In this document: one piece after another, positions 16,679-26,500 of the stretch | Layout of the letters: each line of letters begins with the position of its first letter | Position numbering within the stretch: position 1 is the stretch's first letter | Assembly (NCBI GenBank): GCA_017557635.1 | Contig: JAFYYH010000003.1 | Location: 1 to 64,000, forward strand | Direction: 5' to 3' | Length of the DNA: 64,000 nt | Source: Bacteroidaceae bacterium | GTDB taxonomy: Bacteria; Bacteroidota; Bacteroidia; Bacteroidales; Bacteroidaceae | Position numbers and translations under genes: made by a program | The notes under the pieces: model-generated | Told to the model about the DNA's origin: nothing | The model's input: the letters and a program-made list of their open reading frames with translations, nothing else | The model's database searches: none

Positions 16679-19504
16679 GTGGAGAGCGACAACAATTCAA
16701 TAAGGGTCAAGGGCGCAAGGGTCAACAACCTGAAGAACATTTCAGTTGATATTCCGCGTGACACCTTTACCGTCATAACGGGTCTTTCGGGATCGGGCAA
16801 GTCATCACTTGCTTTCGATACTCTGTATGCCGAGGGACAGCGCCGTTATGTGGAGTCACTCTCATCTTATGCGCGCCAGTTCCTGGGCCGCATGAAGAAA
16901 CCCGAATGCGATTTCATCGAAGGGTTGCCGCCCACAATAGCCATTGAGCAGCGCTCCGGCAACCGCAATCCCCGATCAACCGTAGGCACCCAGACTGAGA
17001 TTTACGAGTATCTCAAACTGCTGTTTGCCCGCATCGGCCGAACCATATCACCCGTAAGCGGCAAGGAGGTGCGCAAGCACAGCGTGGAGGATGTTGTGGA
17101 GTTTGTGCTTAAGCAGCCCAAGGGCGTAAGGTTTACCGTGCTGGCTCCCCTGCCCATCCGCGGCGGCCGCAATCTTGAGGAGCAGCTGCGCACATCACTC
17201 AAGGAAGGCTTTACCCGCATTGAGCATAAGGCCGAGATGATCCGGATAGAAGACCTGTTGGCCGATGCAAAGCACCTTAAGGAACTCTCATCACTCACCA
17301 AGGAGATATTCCTGCTGGTTGACCGCCTTACAACCGATGACAGCAAGGAGGCGCTGAGCCGCCTGACCGACTCCGTTGAGACCGCCTTCTTTGAAGGCTC
17401 GGGCCAGTGCATGCTCCGTTTCTACGATACAAAAGATACCACACTCCATACCTTCAGCAACCGGTTTGAGGCCGACGGCATCCAGTTTGAGGAGCCCACC
17501 GAGAACCTGTTCTCATTCAACTCGCCCGTAGGCGCATGCCCCAAGTGCGAGGGATTCGGCCGCATTATCGGTATTGATGAGTCACTTGTCATTCCCAACC
17601 GTGCGCTGAGCGTTTATGACGGCGCGGTGGTTTGCTGGCGCGGCGACAAGATGGTGGAGTGGAAGGATGATTTCATCCTGCATGCTCAGGAGCATGACTT
17701 CCCCATATTCACCCCCTACTACCAGCTGACCCAGGAGCAGAAAGACTACCTGTGGCACGGAAGCGGCCGCGGCAAGGATGAACGCGGTTGGGATGAGACA
17801 TGCATTGATACATTCTTTGATATGGTGGCCAAGAACCAGTACAAGATTCAGTACCGCGTTATGCTGGCCCGTTATCGCGGCAAGACAATCTGCCCCGAGT
17901 GTCACGGAATGCGTCTTAGGAAAGAGGCCGATTACGTTCGCATAAACGGCACCTCAATCAACGATCTGGTTGAACTCCCCATATCGGAACTCAAGAAGTT
18001 CTTTGACAACCTCAAGCTGACTCAGCATGAGGAGCAGACCGCCAAGCGCCTGCTCATTGAGATAAACAGCCGCATCCAGTTCATGCTTGACGTGGGTCTG
18101 GATTATCTGACTCTGAACCGTGCCAGCGCAACTCTGTCGGGCGGTGAGAGCCAGCGCATCAATCTGGTTACTTCACTTGGCAGCAGTCTGATGGGTTCGC
18201 TCTATGTGCTTGATGAGCCCAGTATAGGTTTGCATAGCCGCGATACAGAGAAGCTGATAAAGGTTCTGAGCCAGTTGCAGCAGATTGGCAATACCGTTGT
18301 AGTTGTGGAGCATGATGAGGAGATTATCCGCGCATCGGACTACATCATTGACGTGGGTCCCGAGGCAGGCCGTCACGGCGGCGAGATAATCTATCAGGGA
18401 CCGACCGATAAACTTGAGAACAATACCGACAGCTGGACAGTCAAGTATCTGACCGGTGCCGAGAGCATACCCGTTCCCTCTTCACGCCGCCCGTGGAACA
18501 ACTACATACTTGTAAAGGGTGCGCGCCAGAACAATCTGGACGGCATTGACGTGAAGTTCCCGCTCAACGTGATGACCGTTGTTACGGGCGTGAGCGGATC
18601 AGGTAAGAGTACTCTGGTGCGCGATATCCTGTACCGCCACCTCAAGAATATCTACAGCGAATCAACCGAGCGTCCGGGCGAGTGCCTGGGTCTGGAGGGC
18701 GATATGTCAATGGTAAAGTCTGTTGAGTTCGTTGACCAGGATCCCATCGGCAAGACCACACGCTCCAACCCTGTGACCTACGTCAAGGCGTATGATGAGA
18801 TCCGCAAGCTGTTTGCTGACCAGCCGCTGTCACACCAGATGGGCTACCGTCCCACCCACTTCTCTTTCAACTCCGAGGGCGGACGCTGCGAGGAGTGCAA
18901 GGGCGAGGGCGTTGTAACCGTATCCATGCAGTTCATGTCGGACCTTCAGATGGTCTGCGAGAGCTGTCACGGCCGCCGTTTCAAGAACGACGTTCTGGAG
19001 GTGACCTACAAGGGTAAGAACATCTGGGAGATACTTGAAATGACTGTAAACCAGGCAGTAGAGTTCTTCTCGTCCGATGACCCCGCCGAGCGCCGCATTG
19101 TCAAAAAATTGGAGCCGCTGCGCCAGGTAGGACTGGGTTACGTAAAACTGGGTCAGTCTTCATCGACCCTGTCCGGCGGTGAGAGCCAGCGCGTGAAACT
19201 GGCCTATTTCCTGAGTCTTGAAAAGGCCGAGCCCACCATATTCATATTTGATGAGCCCACCACCGGTCTGCACTTCCACGATATCCGCAAACTGCTGGAG
19301 TCATTTGATGCACTGATACGCCGCGGCCACACCGTAATCATCATCGAGCACAACATGGATGTCATCAAGTGCGCCGACCACGTCATCGATTTAGGCCCCG
19401 AAGGCGGCGAGCACGGCGGCCATCTTGTAGTATGCGGCACCCCCGAGCAGGTAGCCCAGTGCCCCGAATCCCACACAGGCCGCTTCCTGAAGGACAAACT
19501 ATAA
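16679..19504 (+). CDS. uvrA: UvrABC system protein A
   Basis: The protein (941 residues from GTG 16679; there is no in-frame ATG near the start) is the damage-recognition ATPase of nucleotide excision repair. It has two ABC-type ATPase halves: Walker [13 protein letters not shown] near residue 30 and [13 protein letters not shown] near 645; signature [11 protein letters not shown] and [12 protein letters not shown]; Walker [12 protein letters not shown] and [14 protein letters not shown]. Zinc-finger Cys pairs are visible in [27 protein letters not shown] and CESCHGRR. The insertion-domain block [20 protein letters not shown] is present. GTG gives the normal family N-terminus ([14 protein letters not shown]). 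Confidence 0.96.
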   Translation: MESDNNSIRVKGARVNNLKNISVDIPRDTFTVITGLSGSGKSSLAFDTLYAEGQRRYVESLSSYARQFLGRMKKPECDFIEGLPPTIAIEQRSGNRNPRSTVGTQTEIYEYLKLLFARIGRTISPVSGKEVRKHSVEDVVEFVLKQPKGVRFTVLAPLPIRGGRNLEEQLRTSLKEGFTRIEHKAEMIRIEDLLADAKHLKELSSLTKEIFLLVDRLTTDDSKEALSRLTDSVETAFFEGSGQCMLRFYDTKDTTLHTFSNRFEADGIQFEEPTENLFSFNSPVGACPKCEGFGRIIGIDESLVIPNRALSVYDGAVVCWRGDKMVEWKDDFILHAQEHDFPIFTPYYQLTQEQKDYLWHGSGRGKDERGWDETCIDTFFDMVAKNQYKIQYRVMLARYRGKTICPECHGMRLRKEADYVRINGTSINDLVELPISELKKFFDNLKLTQHEEQTAKRLLIEINSRIQFMLDVGLDYLTLNRASATLSGGESQRINLVTSLGSSLMGSLYVLDEPSIGLHSRDTEKLIKVLSQLQQIGNTVVVVEHDEEIIRASDYIIDVGPEAGRHGGEIIYQGPTDKLENNTDSWTVKYLTGAESIPVPSSRRPWNNYILVKGARQNNLDGIDVKFPLNVMTVVTGVSGSGKSTLVRDILYRHLKNIYSESTERPGECLGLEGDMSMVKSVEFVDQDPIGKTTRSNPVTYVKAYDEIRKLFADQPLSHQMGYRPTHFSFNSEGGRCEECKGEGVVTVSMQFMSDLQMVCESCHGRRFKNDVLEVTYKGKNIWEILEMTVNQAVEFFSSDDPAERRIVKKLEPLRQVGLGYVKLGQSSSTLSGGESQRVKLAYFLSLEKAEPTIFIFDEPTTGLHFHDIRKLLESFDALIRRGHTVIIIEHNMDVIKCADHVIDLGPEGGEHGGHLVVCGTPEQVAQCPESHTGRFLKDKL

Positions 19505-19514
19505 AAAAAAACAC

Positions 19515-19522
19515 TATTTTTG
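19515..19522 (+). promoter_or_regulatory. -7 promoter element of yihY
   Basis: TATTTTTG, 23 bases before ATG 19546 and just 11 bases after the uvrA stop. Confidence 0.5.
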
Positions 19523-19545
19523 CCATAACTAATTGCTAAACTGTT

Positions 19546-21006
19546 ATGGCTGAGAAGGAAAAAGGCAAGCTTAAAAAGCTTGTAGAAGATTTCAAGGAGT
19601 TCGTCACCAAGGATATCTGGTCATTTGATTTTTATCAGAAAGGACCTCTTCGCCGCGCAATCGGCAATACTGTAAAAGTAGCCGTAATAGCCATTCGCAC
19701 ATTCCTGGATGACAAGGTGATGACAAAAGCGGCCGCGCTCACCTACTCCACCCTTTTTGCTATCGTACCTATCCTGGCGCTGATATTCGCAATAGCAAGG
19801 GGATTCGGATTTGAGAACACTCTGAATAAACTGATTGATGAAGGTATAGTTCGTAGTGATACAACCTTAGTTGTCAGTGACCCGATACTGAGTACCGACT
19901 CTTTGAGCATTGCATACAGCGATGTCATTAGCAGCGACACCCTGAGTACCGCAGCAACAATAACCGAATCCGGCAACAATGAAACCCTGAAAACAGTCAT
20001 GCAGTTCATTGACGGCTACATGCAGTACGTATCAGGCGGTGCATTCGTGGGTATCGGCCTCTTGTTCCTGTTATGGTCCGTCTATTCATTGGCCGATAAT
20101 ATTGAGGGGCACCTTAACCAGATCTGGCATGTTAAACAATCCCGAGGCATGGGACGCAAGATTACCGATTATTTCTCGCTGATACTACTGATTCCTATTG
20201 GAATAATCTGCCTGAGCGGTCTGTCCGTCCTGACAACAAGTATACTTTTACGAATGGAAGGTTACGAACTGCTGGGCGGATTTGTTCAATTCCTTATCAA
20301 TGCTCTTCCATACCTGGTAGCCGGCTTCATTTTCACAGGATTCTACATCTTCATGCCAAACACCAAAGTCAAGTTCAAATACGCCATAATACCCGGATTC
20401 ATAGCAGGCTGCCTGTTCCAGGTTCTGCAGAACCTCTACTTTGACGGACAGTTGGCCCTGTCAAGTTACAACCAGATATATGGTGGTTTCGCTGCACTGC
20501 CGCTGTTCCTGTTCTGGCTGAACTTATCCTGGGCAATCATTCTGTTCGGCTGCGAACTGGCATATGTAGCACAGAACAATGACAGCTTCAACTACTTCAA
20601 GGAGCCAGAGAAGATTAGCCGCCGCCACGAGGATTTCTACTGCCTTATGGTTATGGCATGCATCTGCAAGAGGTTTGACCAGCATCTTCCCGCCCTTAAC
20701 CGCAAGGAACTGGCCGGCGAGCTGCACATACCTATCCGCTACGTCATCTCATCACTTGACATGCTCGTAGAGGCCGGACTCCTGGAGACCGTTCTCAAGT
20801 CCGATGAACGCGAACCTGCGTACGTACCCGCTACTGATCCTACCAAGATAACCGTTGTATTTGTTCTCTCCAAGATCAACAACACCGGTTACTGCGATCT
20901 GGAGCATGCTCTGGAGAGCGAAATTCACGGATCATTGCTCAAGATTGACAATGAGCGCAAGGGTCTTAGCGGTGACATTTGGTCCACTCCTGTGGCCGAC
21001 CTTTGA
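19546..21006 (+). CDS. YihY/BrkB-family inner-membrane protein
   Basis: The 486-residue protein belongs to the YihY family once called RNase BN, a name now considered wrong. Visible parts are the block MTKAAALTYSTLFAIVPILA near residue 60 and several membrane helices. Family segments include LLFLLWSVYSLADNIEGHLN, QIWHVKQSRGMGRKITDYFS and NTKVKFKYAIIPGFIAGCLF, with a YGGFAALPLFLFWLNLSW helix. A cytoplasmic winged-helix-like tail follows (NRKELAGELHIPIRYVISSL), which is typical of the longer Bacteroidetes members. A Ser/Thr-rich loop around residues 105-150 is extra. Biological role is unknown in general. A strong hairpin terminator follows the stop. Confidence 0.88.
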   Translation: MAEKEKGKLKKLVEDFKEFVTKDIWSFDFYQKGPLRRAIGNTVKVAVIAIRTFLDDKVMTKAAALTYSTLFAIVPILALIFAIARGFGFENTLNKLIDEGIVRSDTTLVVSDPILSTDSLSIAYSDVISSDTLSTAATITESGNNETLKTVMQFIDGYMQYVSGGAFVGIGLLFLLWSVYSLADNIEGHLNQIWHVKQSRGMGRKITDYFSLILLIPIGIICLSGLSVLTTSILLRMEGYELLGGFVQFLINALPYLVAGFIFTGFYIFMPNTKVKFKYAIIPGFIAGCLFQVLQNLYFDGQLALSSYNQIYGGFAALPLFLFWLNLSWAIILFGCELAYVAQNNDSFNYFKEPEKISRRHEDFYCLMVMACICKRFDQHLPALNRKELAGELHIPIRYVISSLDMLVEAGLLETVLKSDEREPAYVPATDPTKITVVFVLSKINNTGYCDLEHALESEIHGSLLKIDNERKGLSGDIWSTPVADL

Positions 21007-21028
21007 CAGGTTGTCACATAGAATTCTT

Positions 21029-21055
21029 AAGAGTATGACATTTTGTCATACTCTT
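21029..21055 (+). terminator. Rho-independent terminator after yihY
   Basis: Perfect 12-base arms (AAGAGTATGACA and complement) around a TTT loop, followed by more T. This is one of the strongest hairpins in the window. Confidence 0.85.
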
Positions 21056-21140
21056 TTTGTTGGCATTTGATTTGTCTTCTATACTGCGAAGCCGGCCCGC
21101 AAGGGAGGCACAAAAAAGAAATGTTTAATTTTTAAAGTAT

Positions 21141-21146
21141 AGGAGG
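21141..21146 (+). promoter_or_regulatory. Strong Shine-Dalgarno site of hsp20
   Basis: AGGAGG lies eight bases before ATG 21155. Such a canonical site is unusual here, since most genes in this window have weak or no Shine-Dalgarno sequence. It suggests high translation on demand. Confidence 0.7.
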
Positions 21147-21154
21147 TTACAACT

Positions 21155-21598
21155 ATGTTACTCGCAAGAAGAAATCAGAATTACAATCAGAATTGGTTAC
21201 CCAGTCTGTTCAACGATTTTATGAATGACGATTGGTTCACTACCCGCACCGCAGCCAGTGTACCGGCTCTGAACGTAATCGAGAATGAGAAGAACTACGA
21301 ACTTGAGTTCGCTGTTCCGGGACTTAAGAAAGAGGAACTGAACCTGCAGGTTGATGCCGATGGCGTAATGTCAATCTCAATGGTTCACAAGAACGAGGAA
21401 AACAAGGAGGACAAGAAACGCAACTACATCCGTCGTGAGTTCTCTTATCAGGAGTTCAACCAGAGCTACATCCTGCCCGATGATGCAGACCGCGAGAAAA
21501 TATCGGCCAAAGTTGAGAATGGCGTACTGACAATCGACGTACCCAAGCTGCCTGCCGAAAAGCAAGCCCAGGCCGTACAGAGCATCGCAATCTCATAA
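21155..21598 (+). CDS. Small heat-shock protein, Hsp20/alpha-crystallin family
   Basis: The 147-residue protein is an ATP-independent holdase chaperone. It has a short N-terminal arm (LLARRNQNYNQNWLPSLFND) and an alpha-crystallin domain from PALNVIENEKNYELEFAVPG through LNLQVDADGVMSISMVH, with the hallmark segment KVENGVLTIDVPKL (A-x-x-x-N-G-V-L). A short tail follows. The I-x-I/V tail motif is approximated by QSIAIS. It is a single-gene unit, framed by the yihY terminator upstream and its own terminator downstream. The strong ribosome site fits a stress protein. No CIRCE-like inverted repeat is visible upstream. Confidence 0.93.
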   Translation: MLLARRNQNYNQNWLPSLFNDFMNDDWFTTRTAASVPALNVIENEKNYELEFAVPGLKKEELNLQVDADGVMSISMVHKNEENKEDKKRNYIRREFSYQEFNQSYILPDDADREKISAKVENGVLTIDVPKLPAEKQAQAVQSIAIS

Positions 21599-21621
21599 GG
21601 CCATAAGCTGGAATTAAAAAA

Positions 21622-21649
21622 GGAAGACCAATCGGCCTTCCTTTTTTTT
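21622..21649. terminator. Bidirectional terminator between hsp20 and the xylanase gene
   Basis: GGAAGACC and GGCCTTCC pair (one mismatch) around AATC, with A-rich and T-rich flanks on both sides. The T run overlaps the xylanase stop codon (21648-21650), so the hairpin serves both convergent genes. Confidence 0.8.
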
Positions 21650-23504
21650 ATTTGATGATCACCTTGCGGTTGTCAATTATGTAGATGCCCGCAGGCAGTC
21701 CTTCAAGTGATGTCTCAGGCAGACGCTGACCGAACAGATTGTAGATTGCCTTAGGTGCATCGGCATCTGCGGGAACGCCATCCACAGCTGCGGGAACACC
21801 GCCCAGACCGCGTACGAATCCGGCATATGCATGCTTGCGGTAGTAGTTCAGATCCCAAAGACCCACTGGCTCACCGGCACGCCATCCGTTACCCGAGGGG
21901 GCATCCATGGTACACCACTGGCATATGCCCCACTGCTGATCTACCGGAATGATGCGCAGATACTCCTTGACTATCCACTCGTAGAAGTTTGCCATTCTCT
22001 TATGCTCGGCTTCAGTAAGCTGATCTGTACTGATTGCGGCACCCCATCTGTCTGTGCCGCGGACATAACCCATATCCATTTCCGATATGCGGCAGAGTTT
22101 TCCGCTCGATGCCATAACGGTAAACATGGTGGTGATGTGACTCTTGATACTGTTCTGAATGTTTTCATTCTCAAAACAGCTGATATGCATCTGTGTGCCT
22201 ATGCCGTCAATTCTGGTTACACCGTCGGCCTCCCACTTCTTGATCCAGTTTACCAGGCTCTTTACCTTCTGGTTGTTATCCCAGTCTGACTCAAGGTTGT
22301 AGTCGTTGATAAAGAGAACCATGTCACTGGGACCGTACTTGCGGGCCAGACGGCAAGCCTGACGTACGTATTCCAGGTCACCCATGTAATCCTGCCAGTA
22401 AAAGGCGTCACCGCCCACATCCCATGTGGCATCGGGATTACCGCTGGGATTATAACTCTTGGAGTGCTGCAGCAGATAATTGCCGCTGCCGTCATTACCG
22501 CCGCCCGATATTGGCTCGTTGACCAGATCCCATGCCTTGACCTTACCGTCGCAGGCATTCATCATACCCTTTATCCACTTGTCCATTGCATAGACAAGGG
22601 TGTCATGCATCTCCTTAGCGGTCTGGGAAATCATCTTGGCAGGCTTGTTACCCTCGAACCTTATGCTTTTGATATATACGTCACCTATGTAGTTGGGTAC
22701 ATGCAGAAGCAGGAAACTGCCCTCCATTGTAGGTTTGACGCTGACCTCAACTTCGCTCCACTCATCGGTAAAGTTAAAGGAGACATTCACTCCGCCGTTC
22801 CAATCACCCACACGACCATCCAGCTTTCCGGACTTGGAGCCCTTGACTGTCATGATCATCTTATAGGTCTTGGTGGTCTCAAGGATGATATTCTCCCAAG
22901 CCACAAACTGTACCTCCCAGGGCTTTGATACAGTTGTAGTCACCTTGAGTCCGTTGGTGGCATCAAATTTCATCGAATATCCGTTTTCGGATTCATTCGC
23001 TTTCCAGCCCACGCTCTGGGCAGTACGGAAATCCTTGCTCGTAACTACCGCAAAAACTTCACCGGCGGTAGGATCGGGCTTATCGGCCAGGAGTTTGAGC
23101 AACCAGCCCTTTGCCTGCTGCGAATGCCAGGCAAGAGTATGGCCATAGACGCTGAGTCCGGCTGCGGTTGCGGTATTCACGTAGTTCTTGACCGTATTGA
23201 AGTTCATTTCACCATTGCCGTTAACGCAACTGGACATCTTCATGGCGTTGCCCGCAACGGTCTCCTGAAAGTTTGAATTGATCAGTTTATAGAACGTGGA
23301 TTTCCTTAGATATTCTTCGACCTGTGTACCGGCGCCAAGTTTGAAATTGGGGTACTTTGTATAGTCGACATAATCCTTGAGAGGCTGATACGCATCCAGG
23401 TATCGGTAGTTGTCGTTACCAGGTTTTCCCAACTCGAATTTCTCCTGAGCCATAGCCGGAATAGACAGGCAGGCTGCGAGTACAAAATAGAATAAGTCCT
23501 TCAT
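21648..23504 (-). CDS. Secreted endo-1,4-beta-xylanase, GH10 with inserted carbohydrate-binding domain
   Basis: The 618-residue enzyme (start at ATG 23504, since the upstream ATG 23510 would precede the transcription start) has a signal peptide ending SIPAMAQ. The GH10 barrel begins with FKLGAG and contains SVYGHTLAWHSQ. It is interrupted at about residues 150-300 by a CBM4/22-like beta-sandwich (WKANESENGYSMKFDATNGL, VQFVAWENIILETTKTYKMI), a layout known from Bacteroidetes xylanases. The acid/base Glu is in WDLVNEPISGG near residue 330 and the nucleophile in ISEMDMGYVRG near 473. The end (GLPAGIYIIDNRKVIIK) looks like a secretion sorting tail. Substrate is xylan. No PUL partners (SusC/SusD) are adjacent. 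Confidence 0.93.
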   Translation of the reverse strand: MKDLFYFVLAACLSIPAMAQEKFELGKPGNDNYRYLDAYQPLKDYVDYTKYPNFKLGAGTQVEEYLRKSTFYKLINSNFQETVAGNAMKMSSCVNGNGEMNFNTVKNYVNTATAAGLSVYGHTLAWHSQQAKGWLLKLLADKPDPTAGEVFAVVTSKDFRTAQSVGWKANESENGYSMKFDATNGLKVTTTVSKPWEVQFVAWENIILETTKTYKMIMTVKGSKSGKLDGRVGDWNGGVNVSFNFTDEWSEVEVSVKPTMEGSFLLLHVPNYIGDVYIKSIRFEGNKPAKMISQTAKEMHDTLVYAMDKWIKGMMNACDGKVKAWDLVNEPISGGGNDGSGNYLLQHSKSYNPSGNPDATWDVGGDAFYWQDYMGDLEYVRQACRLARKYGPSDMVLFINDYNLESDWDNNQKVKSLVNWIKKWEADGVTRIDGIGTQMHISCFENENIQNSIKSHITTMFTVMASSGKLCRISEMDMGYVRGTDRWGAAISTDQLTEAEHKRMANFYEWIVKEYLRIIPVDQQWGICQWCTMDAPSGNGWRAGEPVGLWDLNYYRKHAYAGFVRGLGGVPAAVDGVPADADAPKAIYNLFGQRLPETSLEGLPAGIYIIDNRKVIIK

Positions 23505-23511
23505 AATCATG

Positions 23512-23519
23512 CAAAACTA
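23512..23519 (-). promoter_or_regulatory. -7 promoter element of the xylanase gene
   Basis: TAGTTTTG matches TAnnTTTG and ends only one base before ATG 23510 and seven before ATG 23504. The transcript would be leaderless or nearly so, which favours ATG 23504 as the start. Confidence 0.5.
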
Positions 23520-23528
23520 CACAAAAAA

Positions 23529-23552
23529 GAGCATCCGGCAACCCGAATGCTC
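23529..23552 (-). terminator. nifJ terminator
   Basis: On the minus strand GAGCAT and ATGCTC arms with an inner CGG/CCG pair form a hairpin followed by six T. It lies just after the repeat element that carries the nifJ stop, and just before the xylanase promoter. Confidence 0.8.
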
Positions 23553-23567
23553 CTTTTTAACTAAAAC

Positions 23568-23598
23568 GGTACCAAACGGAACCGTCCCCAGTGGTATC
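23568..23598 (-). repeat. Stop-codon-overlapping hairpin repeat, copy 4
   Basis: A 31-bp element has arms GATACCA/TGGTACC and the core GGGGACGGTTCC on the minus strand. The nifJ TGA stop (23597-23599) is formed at its edge. It closely matches copies 5 and 6 near 42.8 kb. Confidence 0.75.
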
Positions 23599-26500
23599 AT
23601 TCCCAGTTTTCCTGAGTCTTGCGGATGTAGCTCTTGTAGCGGAGCTGAGCCATCTTCTGTGCCTCAGCAAAGAGCTCCTCAGCCTCATTAGGATAAGCCT
23701 TCTTGACTGAGAGGTAACGAACCTCACCCATCAGGAAGTCGTGGAAGTTCTCCCAGTTAGGCTCCTTAGAGTCAAGTGAGAACGGATTCTTGCCTTCCTC
23801 AATGAGGGCGGGGTTGTAACGCCACAAGTGCCAGTAACCACACTCGACAGCCTTCTTCTCCTCGGCCTGGCTCTTACCCATGCCGCCCTTGGCCTTAAGA
23901 CCGTGGTTGATACAGGGAGCGTAAGCGATTACGATTGAAGGACCGTGCCAAGCCTCGGCCTCGCGGATAGCCTTGAGGCACTGTGCGTGATCGGCACCCA
24001 TTGCAATCTGAGCTACGTAAACATAACCGTAAGTGGTAGCGATCATACCAAGATCCTTCTTGCGGATGCGCTTACCCTGAGCGGCAAACTGAGCGATGGC
24101 ACCCAGAGGAGTAGCCTTAGAGGCCTGACCACCGGTGTTAGAATAAACCTCAGTATCAAGAACCAGGATGTTAACGTCCTCACCGCTGGCAATTACGTGG
24201 TCAAGACCGCCGTAACCTATATCGTATGAAGCACCGTCACCACCGATGATCCACTGTGAACGCTTAACCAGGTAGTGGTCAAGAGTCTGGAGTTCCTTGC
24301 AGGTGGGGCAACCCTTGGCAGCGCTCTCTGCGATGCAGGCGCGCAGCTTGGGAGCAATCTCCTTGGTCTTATCGGCATCCTCCTTGTTGGCAATCCACTC
24401 CTGAGCAAGTTCCTTGTACTCAGCGCTGGTCTTGTCTGACTCAATCATCTCAGTGAGCAGCTTGGTAACGCGCTCTTTCATCTTCTTGTTACCAAGAGCC
24501 ATACCCAGACCGAACTCGCAGAAGTCCTCAAACAGTGAGTTGTTGAATACAGGACCCTGACCCTTCTCGTTCTTGGTGTAAGGAGTTGAAGGAATAGAAG
24601 CTGAATAGATTGATGAGCAACCGGTAGCGTTGGCGATCATCTGACGGTCACCGAAGAGCTGTGAGAGCAGCTTAACGTACGGAGTCTCACCGCAACCTGA
24701 GCAAGCACCTGAGAACTCGAACAGAGGCTGTGCGAACTGTGAGTTCTTGACGTTGCTCTTGATGTCAACCAGATCCTGCTTTGAGGGAACCTTAACAAGC
24801 TTGTCCCAATCGGCAGCCATCTTCTTCATATCGGCTGCATCGGGGTTGAACGGAACCATTGTGAGGGCCTTGCCGGTCTTGGGGTTGCCCGGGCAGATGT
24901 CGGCGCAGTTGCCGCAACCAAGGCAGTCAAGAACTGAAGGCTCGATGATGAAGTGCATACCCTTCATTGCTGCAGGAGCCTTCATCTCAATGGTATCAAG
25001 GTTATCAAATCCCTTGAGCTCGTCATCAGTCAGAACGAACGGACGGATGGCAGCGTGAGGACAGATATATGCGCACTGGTTACACTGGATACAATTGTCT
25101 TTGTTCCAAGCGGGAACGAAGGCCTCAACACCACGCTTCTCATAAGCGGCGGTGCCTACCATCCATGAACCGTCGGCAGTACCGTTCTTTGTAAAGTCAG
25201 AAACCTTCAGCAGGTCACCGGCCTGAGCGTTGATAGGACGAACCAGCTCCTTAACGAATGCAGGAGCGTTATCGGCCTTAGGCTCATCATCGGGCAGGTT
25301 AGCCCACTCGGGCTTAACTGTGAACTGCTTGTACTCACCACCACGGTCAATAGCGGCGTAGTTCAGATCAACTACATCCTGACCCTTTGCACCGTAAGAC
25401 TTCAGGGCGGCAGCCTTCATCTTCTCAACTGCAAGCTCTACAGGGATAACCTCTGTAATGCGGAAGAAAGCAGACTGAAGGATAGTGTTGGTGCGGTTAC
25501 CCAGACCAATCTCCTGAGCAATCTTGGTAGCGTTGATGGTATAAACAGTGATATTGTTCTTAGCGAAGTAACGCTTTACCTTGTTAGGCATGAACTTCTC
25601 CAGCTCCTCACCCTCAAAGATGGTGTTGAGCAGGAACTGACCGTTCTTCTGCAGACCGCGTGTAACATCGTACATGTGCAGGTAAGCCTGAACGTGGCAT
25701 GCTACGAAGTTAGGTGTGGTTACCAGATAGGTTGAACGGATGGGGGTATCACCAAAGCGCAGATGTGAGCAGGTGAAACCGCCAGACTTCTTTGAGTCAT
25801 ATGAGAAGTAAGCCTGGCAATACTTATCGGTGTTGTCGCCGATGATCTTAACTGAGTTCTTGTTGGCACCTACAGTACCGTCGGCACCAAGGCCGTAGAA
25901 CTTAGCCTGGAACATACCGTCGCCGCCAAGTGCAATCTCCTCAACCTCGGGAAGTGATGTGAATGTAACATCATCAACAATACCGATGGTGAAGTGGTTC
26001 TTGGGCTCGGGCATAGCCAGGTTGTTGAATACGCTGATGATCTGAGCGGGAGTGGTATCGTGTGAACCCAGACCGTAGCGGCCGCCAACGATGAGAGGAC
26101 GATCCTGAACATCGTAGTAAGCGTCCTTAACATCCAGATACAGAGGCTCGCCGTTTGCACCGGGCTCCTTTGTACGATCCAGAACAGCAATGCGCTTAAC
26201 AGTCTTGGGAACTGAAGCAAGCAGGTGCTTGACTGAGAACGGACGATACAGGTGAACTGAGATCATACCTACCTTCTGGCCGTTAGCGTTCAGGTAGTCG
26301 ATAGCCTCGCGGGCAGCATCGGTAGCTGAACCCATCAGGATGATCATGCGGTCAGCATCCTTGGCACCGTAGTATGAGAACAGATGATACTCACGGCCGG
26401 TGATCTTTGAGATCTCACCCAGATACTTCTCTACTACTTCAGGAACTGAATCATAGTAGGGGTTGCAAGCCTCACGGTGTGTGAAGAATGTCTCGGGGTT

